A DNA stretch of 64,000 nucleotides. Origin: JAAOIF01 sp965217125 (GTDB lineage: Bacteria > Pseudomonadota > Gammaproteobacteria > PS1 > Pseudothioglobaceae). The notes under the pieces were generated by a model. It worked only from the letters and a program-made list of their open reading frames with translations, did not search any database and had not been told where the DNA came from. Shown one piece after another: positions 18,027 to 27,574 of this stretch; the first letter of the stretch is position 1, and each line of letters opens with the position of its first letter. The stretch is from NCBI GenBank assembly GCA_965217125.1, contig OZ244244.1, positions 496,001-560,000 on the forward strand, read 5' to 3'. A program made the translations under genes and the position numbers.

Positions 18027-18836
18027 ATGTTGATTAACTTTAGCAAAATGCACGGTTTAGGCAATGACTTTATGGTTATTGATAATACCTCTAACAGTAT
18101 TAGCCTCGATACTGAGCAAATCATCGCTTTGGCAGACCGGCATTTTGGCGTTGGTTTTGACCAGCTTTTGCTGGTTGAATCAAGCACTACAGCAAATGTG
18201 GATTTTAATTATGTTATCTATAATGCCGATGGTGTGCAAGCTGAACAATGCGGCAATGGCGCGCGTTGTTTTGCCCTTTTTGTTAATCAAAAAGGTTTGA
18301 GCAATAGCAATCCTATCAGAGTTGAAAGCAGTGCCAGAGTGCTTGAATTGCTAATCAATCATGACAAAAGCGTTACTGTGGATATGGGCGCGGCGAGTTT
18401 TGAGCCAGATGATATTGGTTTGTTATTGCCTAAGGCTGATAATTATCAAATTGAAAATGCTCAATTTGGCGCTGTGTCAATGGGCAATCCACATTTAGTA
18501 ATTATTGTTGATGATTTGAATATTGATATTGCAACTATGGCAAAGGTTGTTCAACAATCAAAATTATTACAAAATAGTGCCAATATTGGTTTTATGCAAA
18601 TCCTCAACAGGGGTGAAATTAAGCTGCGGGTTTATGAACGCGGCGTTGGTGAAACGCTTGCCTGCGGTTCAGGTGCTTGTGCTGCGGTGGTGTATGGAAT
18701 CAAGGCAGGGCTTTTAGAAAACAGTGTTGTTGTGCATTTAAACGGCGGCGATGCCTTGCTTGAACAAGCTGATAATGCCAATATGTTGCTCTCAGCCGCT
18801 GCAACATTTGTGTTTGAAGGGCAAATTATAATCTAA
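18027..18836 (+). CDS. dapF: Diaminopimelate epimerase
   Basis: Interconverts LL- and meso-diaminopimelate for lysine and peptidoglycan synthesis. The two catalytic cysteines are visible: Cys75 in EQCGNGARC and Cys213 in LACGSGACAAV. The N-terminus MLINFSKMHGLGNDFMVID is typical and the length (269) fits. It is transcribed alone, divergent from the DUF971 gene, and its stop overlaps the stop of apaH by 4 bp on the opposite strand. Confidence 0.97.
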   Translation: MLINFSKMHGLGNDFMVIDNTSNSISLDTEQIIALADRHFGVGFDQLLLVESSTTANVDFNYVIYNADGVQAEQCGNGARCFALFVNQKGLSNSNPIRVESSARVLELLINHDKSVTVDMGAASFEPDDIGLLLPKADNYQIENAQFGAVSMGNPHLVIIVDDLNIDIATMAKVVQQSKLLQNSANIGFMQILNRGEIKLRVYERGVGETLACGSGACAAVVYGIKAGLLENSVVVHLNGGDALLEQADNANMLLSAAATFVFEGQIII

Positions 18837-19630
18837 CAGTTAATCGAAAATAGCCGCTTGTCTTCAAAACGAATTGCACTTAGCCTACCACCCCAAATAC
18901 AGCCGTGGTCTAAGGGATAAATGTGCGCTTGTTTGACAGCAGATAAAGATGACCAATGTCCAAAAAAAATATCCACATCTTTTAAGGCTCTGTTTTTATG
19001 CAAAAACCAAGCTTGAAAGCCTTTTGGTGCTTGATTATAATCCATTTTATGTTCAAACTCTAAGCTGCCATCAGCCCGACAAAAACGCATTCGCATGCAA
19101 GCATTAATCGTATAGCGGCAAGCAGCTAATTCGTCTAATTTAGGCGAGCAAGTAGTTGGATTATTGCCATACATATTATCGATAAAAGCACCTGCATTAT
19201 CGCTTTGTAAATGTTTTTGCACATTTGCTGATTGGCTTAGGGCGGTGTTTTTATCCCAATTAGGTGGAATGCCTGCATGCACCAAAATAGCGTTTTTATG
19301 CTCAATCACCAAAGCTTGTTGAGTTAAAAAATCAATCAAATCAAGCCGATCTTTGGCGTTAATAATATCAATAAAAGTGTCTTTAGAGCTAACTTTTAAA
19401 GTGCCTAAAACACAGCCCAATAAGTGAAAATCATGATTGCCCAATACCAATTGAGCATTATCGCCTAAGTCTTTGATAAAACGCAATGTTTGCAATGATT
19501 TATTACCGCGGTTAACCACATCACCTAAAAAAAATAATTGATCTTTATCGGTGGAAAATTTGATTTTTTTGAGCAATGCCTGTAGCGAATCAAAACACCC
19601 TTGCACATCACCAATTAAATAATCAGCCAT
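18833..19630 (-). CDS. apaH: Symmetrical diadenosine tetraphosphatase ApaH
   Basis: Hydrolyses Ap4A to two ADP and can remove Np4 caps from RNA. Metallophosphatase motifs are in order: GDVQGCFDS, GDVVNRGNKS and GNHDFH, with a later VHAGIPP and FGHW. Length 265. It is the last gene of the pdxA-rsmA-apaG-apaH operon, following apaG by 3 bp, which is the conserved order in gammaproteobacteria. Confidence 0.96.
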   Translation of the reverse strand: MADYLIGDVQGCFDSLQALLKKIKFSTDKDQLFFLGDVVNRGNKSLQTLRFIKDLGDNAQLVLGNHDFHLLGCVLGTLKVSSKDTFIDIINAKDRLDLIDFLTQQALVIEHKNAILVHAGIPPNWDKNTALSQSANVQKHLQSDNAGAFIDNMYGNNPTTCSPKLDELAACRYTINACMRMRFCRADGSLEFEHKMDYNQAPKGFQAWFLHKNRALKDVDIFFGHWSSLSAVKQAHIYPLDHGCIWGGRLSAIRFEDKRLFSINC

Positions 19631-19633
19631 CGA

Positions 19634-20005
19634 TTAATGCAGGGTATAAGGCTCGCTCAGCACAAATTGTGGAATCTCAACTGTAAACATCTCGCCATCA
19701 TCATTTATCATGCTGTATGCACCTTTCATTAGTCCGGTAACGGTTTTAATTATGGCGCCAGAAGAATATCTAAAACTCTCACCCGGCATTAAATGCGGCT
19801 GATGCCCGACAACACCTTCGCCGACCACCTCTTCAATATTACCAGTTTCATCTTCAATGTGCCAATGGCGTGTGCGTAATTGTGCGCCAATTTGACCGTT
19901 ATTGCTAATCGTAATGGTATAAGCGTAAGCGTATTGATTTTGCCCAACTATAGATTGTTCTGGCAAATAGCTAACTTGAACTTTGATTTTAATATTGTTT
20001 TTCAT
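19634..20005 (-). CDS. apaG: ApaG (Co2+/Mg2+ efflux-associated) domain protein
   Basis: A 123-residue beta-sandwich protein of the ApaG family; the family also gives the C-terminal domain of some F-box proteins. The conserved core is present: RTRHWHIEDETG, then EGVVGHQPHLMPGESFRYSS and GAYSMINDDGEMFTVEIP. The biochemical role is unsettled. It overlaps the end of rsmA by 17 bp and precedes apaH, the usual arrangement. Confidence 0.94.
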   Translation of the reverse strand: MKNNIKIKVQVSYLPEQSIVGQNQYAYAYTITISNNGQIGAQLRTRHWHIEDETGNIEEVVGEGVVGHQPHLMPGESFRYSSGAIIKTVTGLMKGAYSMINDDGEMFTVEIPQFVLSEPYTLH

Positions 20006-20753
20006 AATCTTGAGTTAATTTAATAAAATCAGCTACGCTTAGCATTTCTGCTCTTTGCGTCAGCTCAATTGAGGTTTGTTGTTGTGTTAATATTGATTTT
20101 AAACAATTTTTTAGGGTTTTTCGGCGTTGTGCAAAACTCATTTTAACCACTTTTTCAAAAACAGCAACATTATTAATTAAATTACTTTTTAAAGGTTTCA
20201 AATAAATAATGGCTGAATCCACCTTAGGCTTAGGATTAAAGCATTCTGGCGCTACAATAAAAATTAATTCTACTGCAAAAAAGGCCTGCATCATCACGCT
20301 TAATCTGCCGTAAGTTTTGTTGCCGTGCGGGGAGATAATCCTCTCAACCACTTCTTTTTGTAACATTAGGGTCATATCTTGGATTGATGCTCGATTTTCT
20401 AGTAAATAAAACAAAATTGCTGATGAGATATTATAAGGCAAGTTGCCCACAATTCTAAGTGGTGCGTCTAAATTAGTTAAATCAAACTTTAGCACATCAG
20501 CTTGATGAATAATTAAATTATGTTTTCCAAAAGATTGCAATAAAGCGCACAAATCATAATCGATTTCAATCACATTTAGTTGATTGACTTTTTCTAATAA
20601 TGGCAGGGTTATTGCCCCTTTTCCAGGGCCAATTTCAAGTAGATTATCATCTTTTTTGGGTGCAATAGTGGCAATAATATCCTCTACAACCTTAGTATCT
20701 AATAAAAAATTTTGAGCAAAACGCCGCCGTGCTTTGTGTTTATTTTGCAGCAT
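19989..20753 (-). CDS. rsmA: 16S rRNA dimethyladenosine transferase RsmA (KsgA)
   Basis: Dimethylates the two adjacent adenosines (A1518, A1519 in E. coli numbering) near the 3' end of 16S rRNA during small-subunit maturation. The SAM-binding motif LEIGPGKGAIT is near residue 40, and the catalytic NLPY motif appears as VGNLPYNISS near residue 103. The 254-residue length is slightly short but normal. It overlaps pdxA by 14 bp and apaG by 17 bp. Confidence 0.96.
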   Translation of the reverse strand: MLQNKHKARRRFAQNFLLDTKVVEDIIATIAPKKDDNLLEIGPGKGAITLPLLEKVNQLNVIEIDYDLCALLQSFGKHNLIIHQADVLKFDLTNLDAPLRIVGNLPYNISSAILFYLLENRASIQDMTLMLQKEVVERIISPHGNKTYGRLSVMMQAFFAVELIFIVAPECFNPKPKVDSAIIYLKPLKSNLINNVAVFEKVVKMSFAQRRKTLKNCLKSILTQQQTSIELTQRAEMLSVADFIKLTQDYEKQY

Positions 20754-21702
20754 AATTAATTAATGTGTTTGTGTAACTCAAAGCAGTTTTAAAACTACCC
20801 AAACTAATATTGCCAGTGCCTGCTAAATTTAGTGCCGTGCCATGATCGACCGAAGTGCGAATAAATGGCAAGCCTAAGGTAATATTGACAGATTTTTTAA
20901 AACCCAAAGCTTTAAGCACGGGCAAGCCTTGATCGTGATACATTGCCAATACAGCATCCACGCCACGCAAAGCATCGGGCCTAAAGGCGGTATCTGCGGG
21001 CAATGCGCCTTGAAGATGATAGCCCTTAGCATTCAGTTTGTGAATTAGCGGATTAATAATATCAATCTCCTCTCGTCCAAGATAACCACCCTCGCCAGCA
21101 TGCGGATTTAAGCCACAAACCACAATATTTGGCTGTTTAATGCCGATTGATAATAGCGATTTATGCACAATATCAATGGTTTTTTCCAAAGAATCTGCTT
21201 GAATATGTTGAGCCACTTGCGATAAAGGCAGGTGAGTGGTCGCTAATGCAACCCGCAAACCCCCGCTCGCTAACATCATCACGGTTTTATCTGTGTTGGT
21301 AATTTTAGCTAAATATTCAGTATGACCAGTAAAATCAAAGCCTGCTTGGTTAATCACAGCTTTATGCACCGGGGCGGTGAATAGGGCGCTGCAAGTTTTA
21401 TTTAAGCAATGTTGTGTGCTAATATTTAGGGTTTTCAAGACAAAATCGGCATTATTTGGGTTTAAATAACCAGATTTAACTTTGCTGTTAGTTTTTACAG
21501 GAAAAACACAAATTTCACCGGCTGCATAGGCGCAATCATGCTCTTTAATTTTAAGGCTAAGCTTGAGTTGTTTTGCACGCGCTAATAGTAAATCTGGGTC
21601 GCTAAAAACCAATAGATTTTTATTGGTTTTTTTTTGAGCATAAATAATCGCCAAATCGGGGCCAATTCCAGCAGGTTCTCCAAGTGTAAAAGCAATGGGC
21701 AT
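20740..21702 (-). CDS. pdxA: 4-hydroxythreonine-4-phosphate dehydrogenase PdxA
   Basis: NAD-dependent enzyme of the DXP-dependent pyridoxal phosphate pathway. Family features are clear: the N-terminus MPIAFTLGEPAGIGPDLA, the FTGHTEYLA segment with a metal-binding His, CGLNPHAGEGGYLG, and MYHDQGLPVLK. Length 320. It is the first gene of the pdxA-rsmA-apaG-apaH operon. The roughly 220 bp upstream, shared with the divergent efflux operon, are very AT-rich with long T runs. Confidence 0.96.
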   Translation of the reverse strand: MPIAFTLGEPAGIGPDLAIIYAQKKTNKNLLVFSDPDLLLARAKQLKLSLKIKEHDCAYAAGEICVFPVKTNSKVKSGYLNPNNADFVLKTLNISTQHCLNKTCSALFTAPVHKAVINQAGFDFTGHTEYLAKITNTDKTVMMLASGGLRVALATTHLPLSQVAQHIQADSLEKTIDIVHKSLLSIGIKQPNIVVCGLNPHAGEGGYLGREEIDIINPLIHKLNAKGYHLQGALPADTAFRPDALRGVDAVLAMYHDQGLPVLKALGFKKSVNITLGLPFIRTSVDHGTALNLAGTGNISLGSFKTALSYTNTLINYAAK

Positions 21703-21920
21703 AGTGTTGTATTATTATTGTAAATTTTTTTTTATTGATAAAAATTAAAGTTTTATCAGGCTAATCTATATTTTTTTTTTATGCTTTTTATTAGCCATAA
21801 TTAGACTAAAAAAGTATTACTTTGCTGTTATAATTTTGTATGTTTTTAGCATAAAAAAATAAGTATTTTAATCTTATTTAAAGCCCGTATTAAACATAAA
21901 GTTTGTTAGGAAAATCAATT

Positions 21921-23048
21921 ATGAACGCAATATTTACAATATTAACTACCTCAGTTGTGCTAATAATCTCGCTTGCCGCCCAAGCACAAACCTTTACTCA
22001 GCCCAACACTGCTTATAAGATTCACTCTGTTGCTGGTATGTCACTTGATAAAAGAGCCTTGTTAGGCGGTGCGGTTGTTGCTTCAGCAGAAGTTAGTTTG
22101 TCTGCTCAAATGTCTGGCGATGTGCTTAATGTTTTTGGCAAAGAGGGCGATATGTTTAAACAAGGCGCTACTTTAGTAACGCTCGAACAAGTGTCTATTC
22201 GCGCGCAAAAAGATTCCGCTCAAGCAGAAATTTCCTCAGCCCAAGAAGCACTAATAAATGCACAAGTGCAGTATAGAAAATCAATCGTATCACCTTATGC
22301 AAACGATATGTTTGGCGGCGCTTTTTCAATGTTTGCTGAGCCCATGGGCAATTTTAACGGCAGGAATAATTCAGGTTTTAACAGATATGCCAATAGAGCT
22401 TCTTATTACAACATTGCACAACAGGCAAAAAACAAACTAAAGCAAGCACAATTTAAGCTTAAACAAATTGAAGAGCGTCTTAAAGATACTAATATTATTG
22501 CACCTTTTGATGGCGTTATTGTGGTTAAAAATATTAACCAAGGCGATGTTGTTCAATCTGGACAAGTGTTGATAAAATTTGCCAATATTGAAAAACTTCA
22601 GGTAGAAGTAAATGTGCCTTCTCGTTTGGTTAGTAGTTTAAAGTTGAATAAAACTTACCGTATCAAATTAGATATTGCTAATGTTGTGGTTAATACAGTT
22701 TTATCGCAAATCTACCCAATTGCGGATAATAACAAGCATAGTGTTAAGGTTAAATTTGACTTGCCACTTAATGTGCCGGTATTGGCTGGCGCCTATGCAG
22801 AAGTTGAAATTTTTGAAAATAATTCAGCAATATTGACACCAGTTGTTCCTCAAACAGCAATTATATGGCGTTCATCGCTACCCAGTGTTTTTATTGTCAA
22901 TCCGCAAACCAAGCAAACAGAGCTAAGATTTATACGCTTAGGCGAGCAAATTGATAACAACAGAAAAAGCGTTTTATCGGGTTTAAAAATTGGCGAAAAA
23001 ATTGTTGCCAATCCAAATGTGTTGATGATTTCAGGGATGAATATCTGA
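21921..23048 (+). CDS. RND efflux periplasmic adaptor (membrane fusion protein)
   Basis: The adaptor links an inner-membrane RND pump to an outer-membrane channel. A signal peptide (ends near SLAAQAQ) is followed by a lipoyl/beta-barrel half motif (VSLSAQMSGDVLNVFGKEGD), a coiled-coil hairpin and the second half (IIAPFDGVIVVKNINQGDVV). I chose the ATG at 21921, which has AGGAAA 8 bases before it, over an upstream TTG. The insert PYANDMFGGAFSMFAEPMGN between the helices is unusual, Met/Phe/Gly-rich and unlike common adaptors. It lies 4 bp before the pump gene. Substrate unknown. Confidence 0.88.
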   Translation: MNAIFTILTTSVVLIISLAAQAQTFTQPNTAYKIHSVAGMSLDKRALLGGAVVASAEVSLSAQMSGDVLNVFGKEGDMFKQGATLVTLEQVSIRAQKDSAQAEISSAQEALINAQVQYRKSIVSPYANDMFGGAFSMFAEPMGNFNGRNNSGFNRYANRASYYNIAQQAKNKLKQAQFKLKQIEERLKDTNIIAPFDGVIVVKNINQGDVVQSGQVLIKFANIEKLQVEVNVPSRLVSSLKLNKTYRIKLDIANVVVNTVLSQIYPIADNNKHSVKVKFDLPLNVPVLAGAYAEVEIFENNSAILTPVVPQTAIIWRSSLPSVFIVNPQTKQTELRFIRLGEQIDNNRKSVLSGLKIGEKIVANPNVLMISGMNI

Positions 23049-23052
23049 AATT

Positions 23053-26000
23053 ATGCCACAACATAAAGACGATGATTTATCAATGGATGAGGACATAAAA
23101 TCCAAGTTAATAATTGAGGATTATAAGCTTGGTATTGCAGGCAAACTAACTAAGGCTTTTATCACCTCACCACTGTCGATTATTTTGTTCTTTGCTATGT
23201 TTGGCGCAGGCATTATTGGCTTAATTTCAACCCCAAGACAAGAAGACCCGCAAATCTCAGTGCCGCTGATTGATTTATTTGTTGAATATCCAGGAGCATC
23301 ATCTGCTGAGGTTGCTAATATTATCATTAAGCCATTAGAGCGTTTAATGTCTCATATTTTAGGGGTGAAGCATGTTTATTCAGTGAGTGACAGGGGTCAT
23401 GGCATTGTTACTGTTGAATTTGATGTCGGGCAGGAAATGAATGCCTCGATTGTTAAAGTTCGCGATAAGATGTTGGCTAACCTCGAATTTATGCCGCTTG
23501 GCGTTAAAACGCCACTGATTAAGCCTAAAGAAATTGATGATGTGCCTATTGTTAATCTAACTTTGTGGTCAAAATCCTTAGATGATGGACAGTTGCGTTC
23601 TTTAGGCTTGGAGTTATTGCAACAGCTTGAAAAGGTGAAAGACACCAATAATGGCTTTGTGGTTGGTGGGCGGCAGCAAATTTTCCATATTGATATTTAT
23701 CCTGGTCGCTTGGCAGGTTATGGTATTTCTGTGCAACAAATTGCTAACACGGTAAGCGCCGCAAATGTTAGCGACCATGCTGGCAATATTGAACTTAACG
23801 ATTACAACATAGAAGTGTATTCTGGCGATTTTTTCCAGAAAGTAGAAGATATTGAAAATTTGGTGATTAGCGTTAAAGAAGGCAAAGCAGTTTATGTGCG
23901 TGATTTAGCCGATGTGTATTATGCGCCAGAAGACACTCAGCAGATGGTTAGTTACTATAGCGGCAAAGCCAATAAATCCAAGCAAAAAGCCGTTGGCGAA
24001 CAAGCTGTTACTATTGCTATTGCTAAGAAATTTGGCAGCAACGGTGTTGAGGTGGCAGAAAATATTTTGGCTAAAGTAGAAGAGCTAAAAGGGCGTTTGA
24101 TTCCTGATAATGTTGAGGTTAGTGTTAGCAGAAACTATGGAAAATCTGCCAAAGATAAAGTCAATGCGTTGATTACAAAGCTGTTTATTGCCACTGCTGC
24201 AGTAACGCTATTGGTGTGGTTTGCGCTCGGTATTCGCCCAGCAATCGTGGTAACTTTGGTCATTCCAGTTGTATTACTCATGACCATATTTTCGGCTTGG
24301 ATGTTGGGTATGACCATTGATCGGGTGAGCTTGTTTGCACTGATTTTCTCGATTGGTATTTTAGTGGATGATGCGATTGTGGTTACTGAAAATATCTATA
24401 GGCGTTGGCTGATTGACAATAAAATTACCATAGCCACAGCGATTGATGCGGTGCGTGAGGTAGGCAATCCAACTATTTTAGCCACTTTTACCGTGGTAGC
24501 AGCATTGCTGCCGATGGCAGCGGTAAGCGGTATGATGGGACCTTATATGGCGCCAATTCCAGTGTTAGGCTCGGTGGCGATGATGTTATCTTTATTTGCG
24601 GCTTTTGTGTTTGCGCCTTATTTTATTATGAAGTTTGTGCCGCCCCTTAATGTGCTGCATAAAATGCACCAAAAAGAGCAAAAAGAAGCGCAAAAAATGC
24701 ACCGATTTTTTCATACTACCATTCTTAAATTGGTCAATAAAAAAGTTTTTGGCTGGGGCTTTTTAATCGGTTTGTTTGTTACTTTTTTCCTTTCTATATC
24801 AATGTTTTACACAACTGCGGTGCCGGTAAAAATGCTACCACTTGACAATAAATCAGAATTTAGTGTGGTGTTGGATATGCCTGATGGCACGGCACTGACA
24901 AATACCGCATCAACCCTACATAAAATGGCACAAGTATTGCGTCAAATGCCAGAAGTGGTAGCAGTTCAATCTTATGCAGGCACTGCCAAACCATTTGATT
25001 TTAACGGTCTGGTTAGACATTATTATTTAAGACAAAAATCCTCAGAAGGGGAGCTGCAAATTCAATTAGTAGAAAAGTCTGAGCGCTCGCGTTCCAGCCA
25101 TAAAATAGCGCTTGAAGCACGGCAATTGATTCAACCAATTGCCGCTAATGTTAGGGCCAATTACGCGGTGGTTGAAATGCCACCCGGTCCGCCAGTATTA
25201 AGACCTGTGGTAGCAGAGGTGTATGGCCCGGATGATAAAACGCGGCGCAAATTAGCAAGCGATTTAACACAATTATTTAAAGATTCAGGCACAATGACAG
25301 ATATTGATAATCTTGTGCGTGATGAATATCCTATTATTCATTTTGATGTTGATACTGCAAAAGCCTCTCGTTTTGGTGTTAGCACACAAACAATTAAAGA
25401 AACTTTAGCGATGTCAATGAGCAGTTTTGATGTTACTACGGTTCGTCTTAAAAACACATTAGAGCCGTCTCGTGTTAGCTTAAAAGTGCCACTATCAAAG
25501 CGCTCACAACTATCTTATCTTATCCAATTGCCTGTGCCTTCACGGCATGGTGGGATGATTCCAATCTCTGAATTAGGCTCATTTGTTTATAAAAAACAAG
25601 ACAACTTAATTTTTCATAAAGATTTGGCTGATGTTGAATATGTTGTGGGCGAGCCAATTGGTCGTTTAAGCGCGCCAATTTATGCAATGTTTGGAGTTGA
25701 TGATTTATTGTTAAAATACCAAACGATTGACGGTAAACAGCTACAAGGTGAGTATTTAGGAGCGCCTGAAAATCAAAATGTGCCAAGTTTTGCATGGGCT
25801 GGCGAATGGACTGTTACTTATGAGACTTTCCGTGATATGGGCGCTGCTTTTGCGCTCGCCTTAGTGGTTATTTATATGTTAGTGGTTTGGCAGTTTGGTA
25901 ACTTTATTATCCCTGCTATTATTATGGCACCAATTCCACTGACACTATTAGGTATTATTCCTGGGCATTGGTTATTAGGCGCTGAGTTTACTGCAACATC

Positions 26001-26625
26001 AATGATTGGCTGGATTGCACTGGCTGGTATTATTGTGCGTAATTCGATTTTATTGGTGGATTTTGTTGTGCAAGAATACGCTAAAGGTGTTGAGTTTTTT
26101 GATGCTGTGGTTAATTCTTGTAGTGCCAGAACTCGCCCTATTTTAATCACTGCATTTGCTTTGGTTGGTGGCTCAAGTGTGATTTTGTCTGATCCAATTT
26201 TTCAAGGTATGGCAATTTCATTATTATTTGGTGTGTTGGTTTCAACCATATTAACCTTAATTGTTATTCCACTTGGTATGTTGTCAGCTGGCGAGGGAGC
26301 TTGTCGTGATTGTGCAATTAGTATGGGTTTATTGCCAGATGATGACAACACAGATGATAAATACAATATTGAAAAAAATGATAAATTTAAAAATGATAAA
26401 TTTAATAAATTTTATGCTGATGTTAAAGGATGGAGTAAAAATATGCTTGGTAAAATTATAAATAAGCAACAAAATGATAAATTTAATAAATTTTATGCTG
26501 ACCTTAAAAAATGGAGTAAAAATATGCTTGATGCAGTTATAAATAAACTCCCTAAGCAGAAAATTGCAGATGACAAAATTAACACCAATGGTTTTTTGAA
26601 AAAAGAAGACAAAAACGACTTATAA
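23053..26625 (+). CDS. RND family efflux pump, inner-membrane transporter (AcrB-like)
   Basis: 1190 residues, longer than the usual 1000-1100. The two-fold RND layout is visible: transmembrane helix 1 at about 38-58, a large periplasmic loop, helices 2-6 including the proton-relay motif FSIGILVDDAIVVTENIYRR near 430-455, a second loop, then helices 7-12 ending near residue 1085. It belongs to the proton-driven exporters; the substrate is not predictable. After the last helix there is a cysteine pair (GACRDCAISMG), then an about 100-residue Lys/Asn/Asp-rich cytosolic tail with an internal duplication. It converges with lipA 7 bp later. No outer-membrane channel gene is adjacent. Confidence 0.93.
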   Translation: MPQHKDDDLSMDEDIKSKLIIEDYKLGIAGKLTKAFITSPLSIILFFAMFGAGIIGLISTPRQEDPQISVPLIDLFVEYPGASSAEVANIIIKPLERLMSHILGVKHVYSVSDRGHGIVTVEFDVGQEMNASIVKVRDKMLANLEFMPLGVKTPLIKPKEIDDVPIVNLTLWSKSLDDGQLRSLGLELLQQLEKVKDTNNGFVVGGRQQIFHIDIYPGRLAGYGISVQQIANTVSAANVSDHAGNIELNDYNIEVYSGDFFQKVEDIENLVISVKEGKAVYVRDLADVYYAPEDTQQMVSYYSGKANKSKQKAVGEQAVTIAIAKKFGSNGVEVAENILAKVEELKGRLIPDNVEVSVSRNYGKSAKDKVNALITKLFIATAAVTLLVWFALGIRPAIVVTLVIPVVLLMTIFSAWMLGMTIDRVSLFALIFSIGILVDDAIVVTENIYRRWLIDNKITIATAIDAVREVGNPTILATFTVVAALLPMAAVSGMMGPYMAPIPVLGSVAMMLSLFAAFVFAPYFIMKFVPPLNVLHKMHQKEQKEAQKMHRFFHTTILKLVNKKVFGWGFLIGLFVTFFLSISMFYTTAVPVKMLPLDNKSEFSVVLDMPDGTALTNTASTLHKMAQVLRQMPEVVAVQSYAGTAKPFDFNGLVRHYYLRQKSSEGELQIQLVEKSERSRSSHKIALEARQLIQPIAANVRANYAVVEMPPGPPVLRPVVAEVYGPDDKTRRKLASDLTQLFKDSGTMTDIDNLVRDEYPIIHFDVDTAKASRFGVSTQTIKETLAMSMSSFDVTTVRLKNTLEPSRVSLKVPLSKRSQLSYLIQLPVPSRHGGMIPISELGSFVYKKQDNLIFHKDLADVEYVVGEPIGRLSAPIYAMFGVDDLLLKYQTIDGKQLQGEYLGAPENQNVPSFAWAGEWTVTYETFRDMGAAFALALVVIYMLVVWQFGNFIIPAIIMAPIPLTLLGIIPGHWLLGAEFTATSMIGWIALAGIIVRNSILLVDFVVQEYAKGVEFFDAVVNSCSARTRPILITAFALVGGSSVILSDPIFQGMAISLLFGVLVSTILTLIVIPLGMLSAGEGACRDCAISMGLLPDDDNTDDKYNIEKNDKFKNDKFNKFYADVKGWSKNMLGKIINKQQNDKFNKFYADLKKWSKNMLDAVINKLPKQKIADDKINTNGFLKKEDKNDL
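26392..26553 (+). repeat. Two 81-bp tandem repeats encoding the pump's C-terminal tail
   Basis: Two adjacent 81-bp units (26392-26472 and 26473-26553) encode 27-residue repeats that both begin NDKFNKFYAD and contain WSKNML, differing at a few positions. A partial third unit (EKNDKFK) precedes them. They sit in frame in the cytosolic tail of the RND pump and look like a coding tandem duplication. Confidence 0.85.
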
Positions 26626-26632
26626 AACAACC

Positions 26633-27574
26633 CTAAAGCTTGCCAGTAGCCTGCAAATCAGCATGATAAGATGAGCGCACCATAGGTCCACTAGCCACTT
26701 GGGAAAATCCCATATCGACAGCGATAGTTTTATAACAATCAAACTGCTCAGGACTAATATATTGTTCTACTGCCAAATGATGTTTGCTGGGCTGTAAATA
26801 CTGACCTAAAGTTAGCATATCAACCCCATGCGCTCTAAGGTCTGATAATACTTTTAGTATCTGTTGTTGATTTTCCCCAAGCCCTAACATTAGCCCTGAT
26901 TTGGTTGTTAGGCTGGGATGTTGTTGTTTAAAGGATTTTAATAGTGTTAAAGAGTGTTGATAATCCGCACCCGGTCGCACTTTAGGATACAGGCTTGGCA
27001 CTGTCTCAAGATTGTGATTAAACACATCAGGCGGGCAAGTTTTAAACACTTCAAGTGCTTTATCGATTTTGCCTCTAAAATCAGGCGTTAAGATTTCAAG
27101 CTTGACGCTCGGCGTGGTTTGTCTGATTTCATCAATACATTGCCTAAAATGCCCAGCGCCGCCATCGTTCAAATCATCACGGTCAACTGAGGTAATTACC
27201 ACATATTCAAGCCGCATTTTTTGAATGGTTTGTGCTAAATGTTGCGGCTCGTTTGGGTCTAGGGGTTTTGGCCTGCCATGAGCAACATCGCAAAACGGAC
27301 AACGGCGTGTGCAAATTTGCCCCATAATCATAAAAGCTGCTGTGCCGTGGGTAAAGCATTCGCTCAAATTTGGGCAACTGGCCTCTTCACAAACGCTAAA
27401 AAGTTTTTGGGCGCGCAGTGTTTGCTTGAGTTTAGCTACTTTAGAGCCGTTAGCGTGCTTGATACGAATCCAACTTGGTTTTTTTAAGGGCGTATGGCCG
27501 GCATCAGGTTTGATTTTCAAACGCGATATTTTTGATTTGCCTTTTAAGGCTTTAATATTAATTTCTTGCAACAT
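26633..27574 (-). CDS. lipA: Lipoyl synthase LipA
   Basis: Radical SAM enzyme that inserts two sulfur atoms into protein-bound octanoate. Both clusters are marked: the auxiliary cluster cysteines C62, C67 and C73 (VCEEASCPNLSEC) and the radical SAM CxxxCxxC at C88, C92 and C95 (CTRRCPFC). The C-terminal SSYHAD segment with its conserved serine is also present. Length 313. It overlaps lipB by 17 bp, so the two are made together. Confidence 0.97.
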   Translation of the reverse strand: MLQEINIKALKGKSKISRLKIKPDAGHTPLKKPSWIRIKHANGSKVAKLKQTLRAQKLFSVCEEASCPNLSECFTHGTAAFMIMGQICTRRCPFCDVAHGRPKPLDPNEPQHLAQTIQKMRLEYVVITSVDRDDLNDGGAGHFRQCIDEIRQTTPSVKLEILTPDFRGKIDKALEVFKTCPPDVFNHNLETVPSLYPKVRPGADYQHSLTLLKSFKQQHPSLTTKSGLMLGLGENQQQILKVLSDLRAHGVDMLTLGQYLQPSKHHLAVEQYISPEQFDCYKTIAVDMGFSQVASGPMVRSSYHADLQATGKL

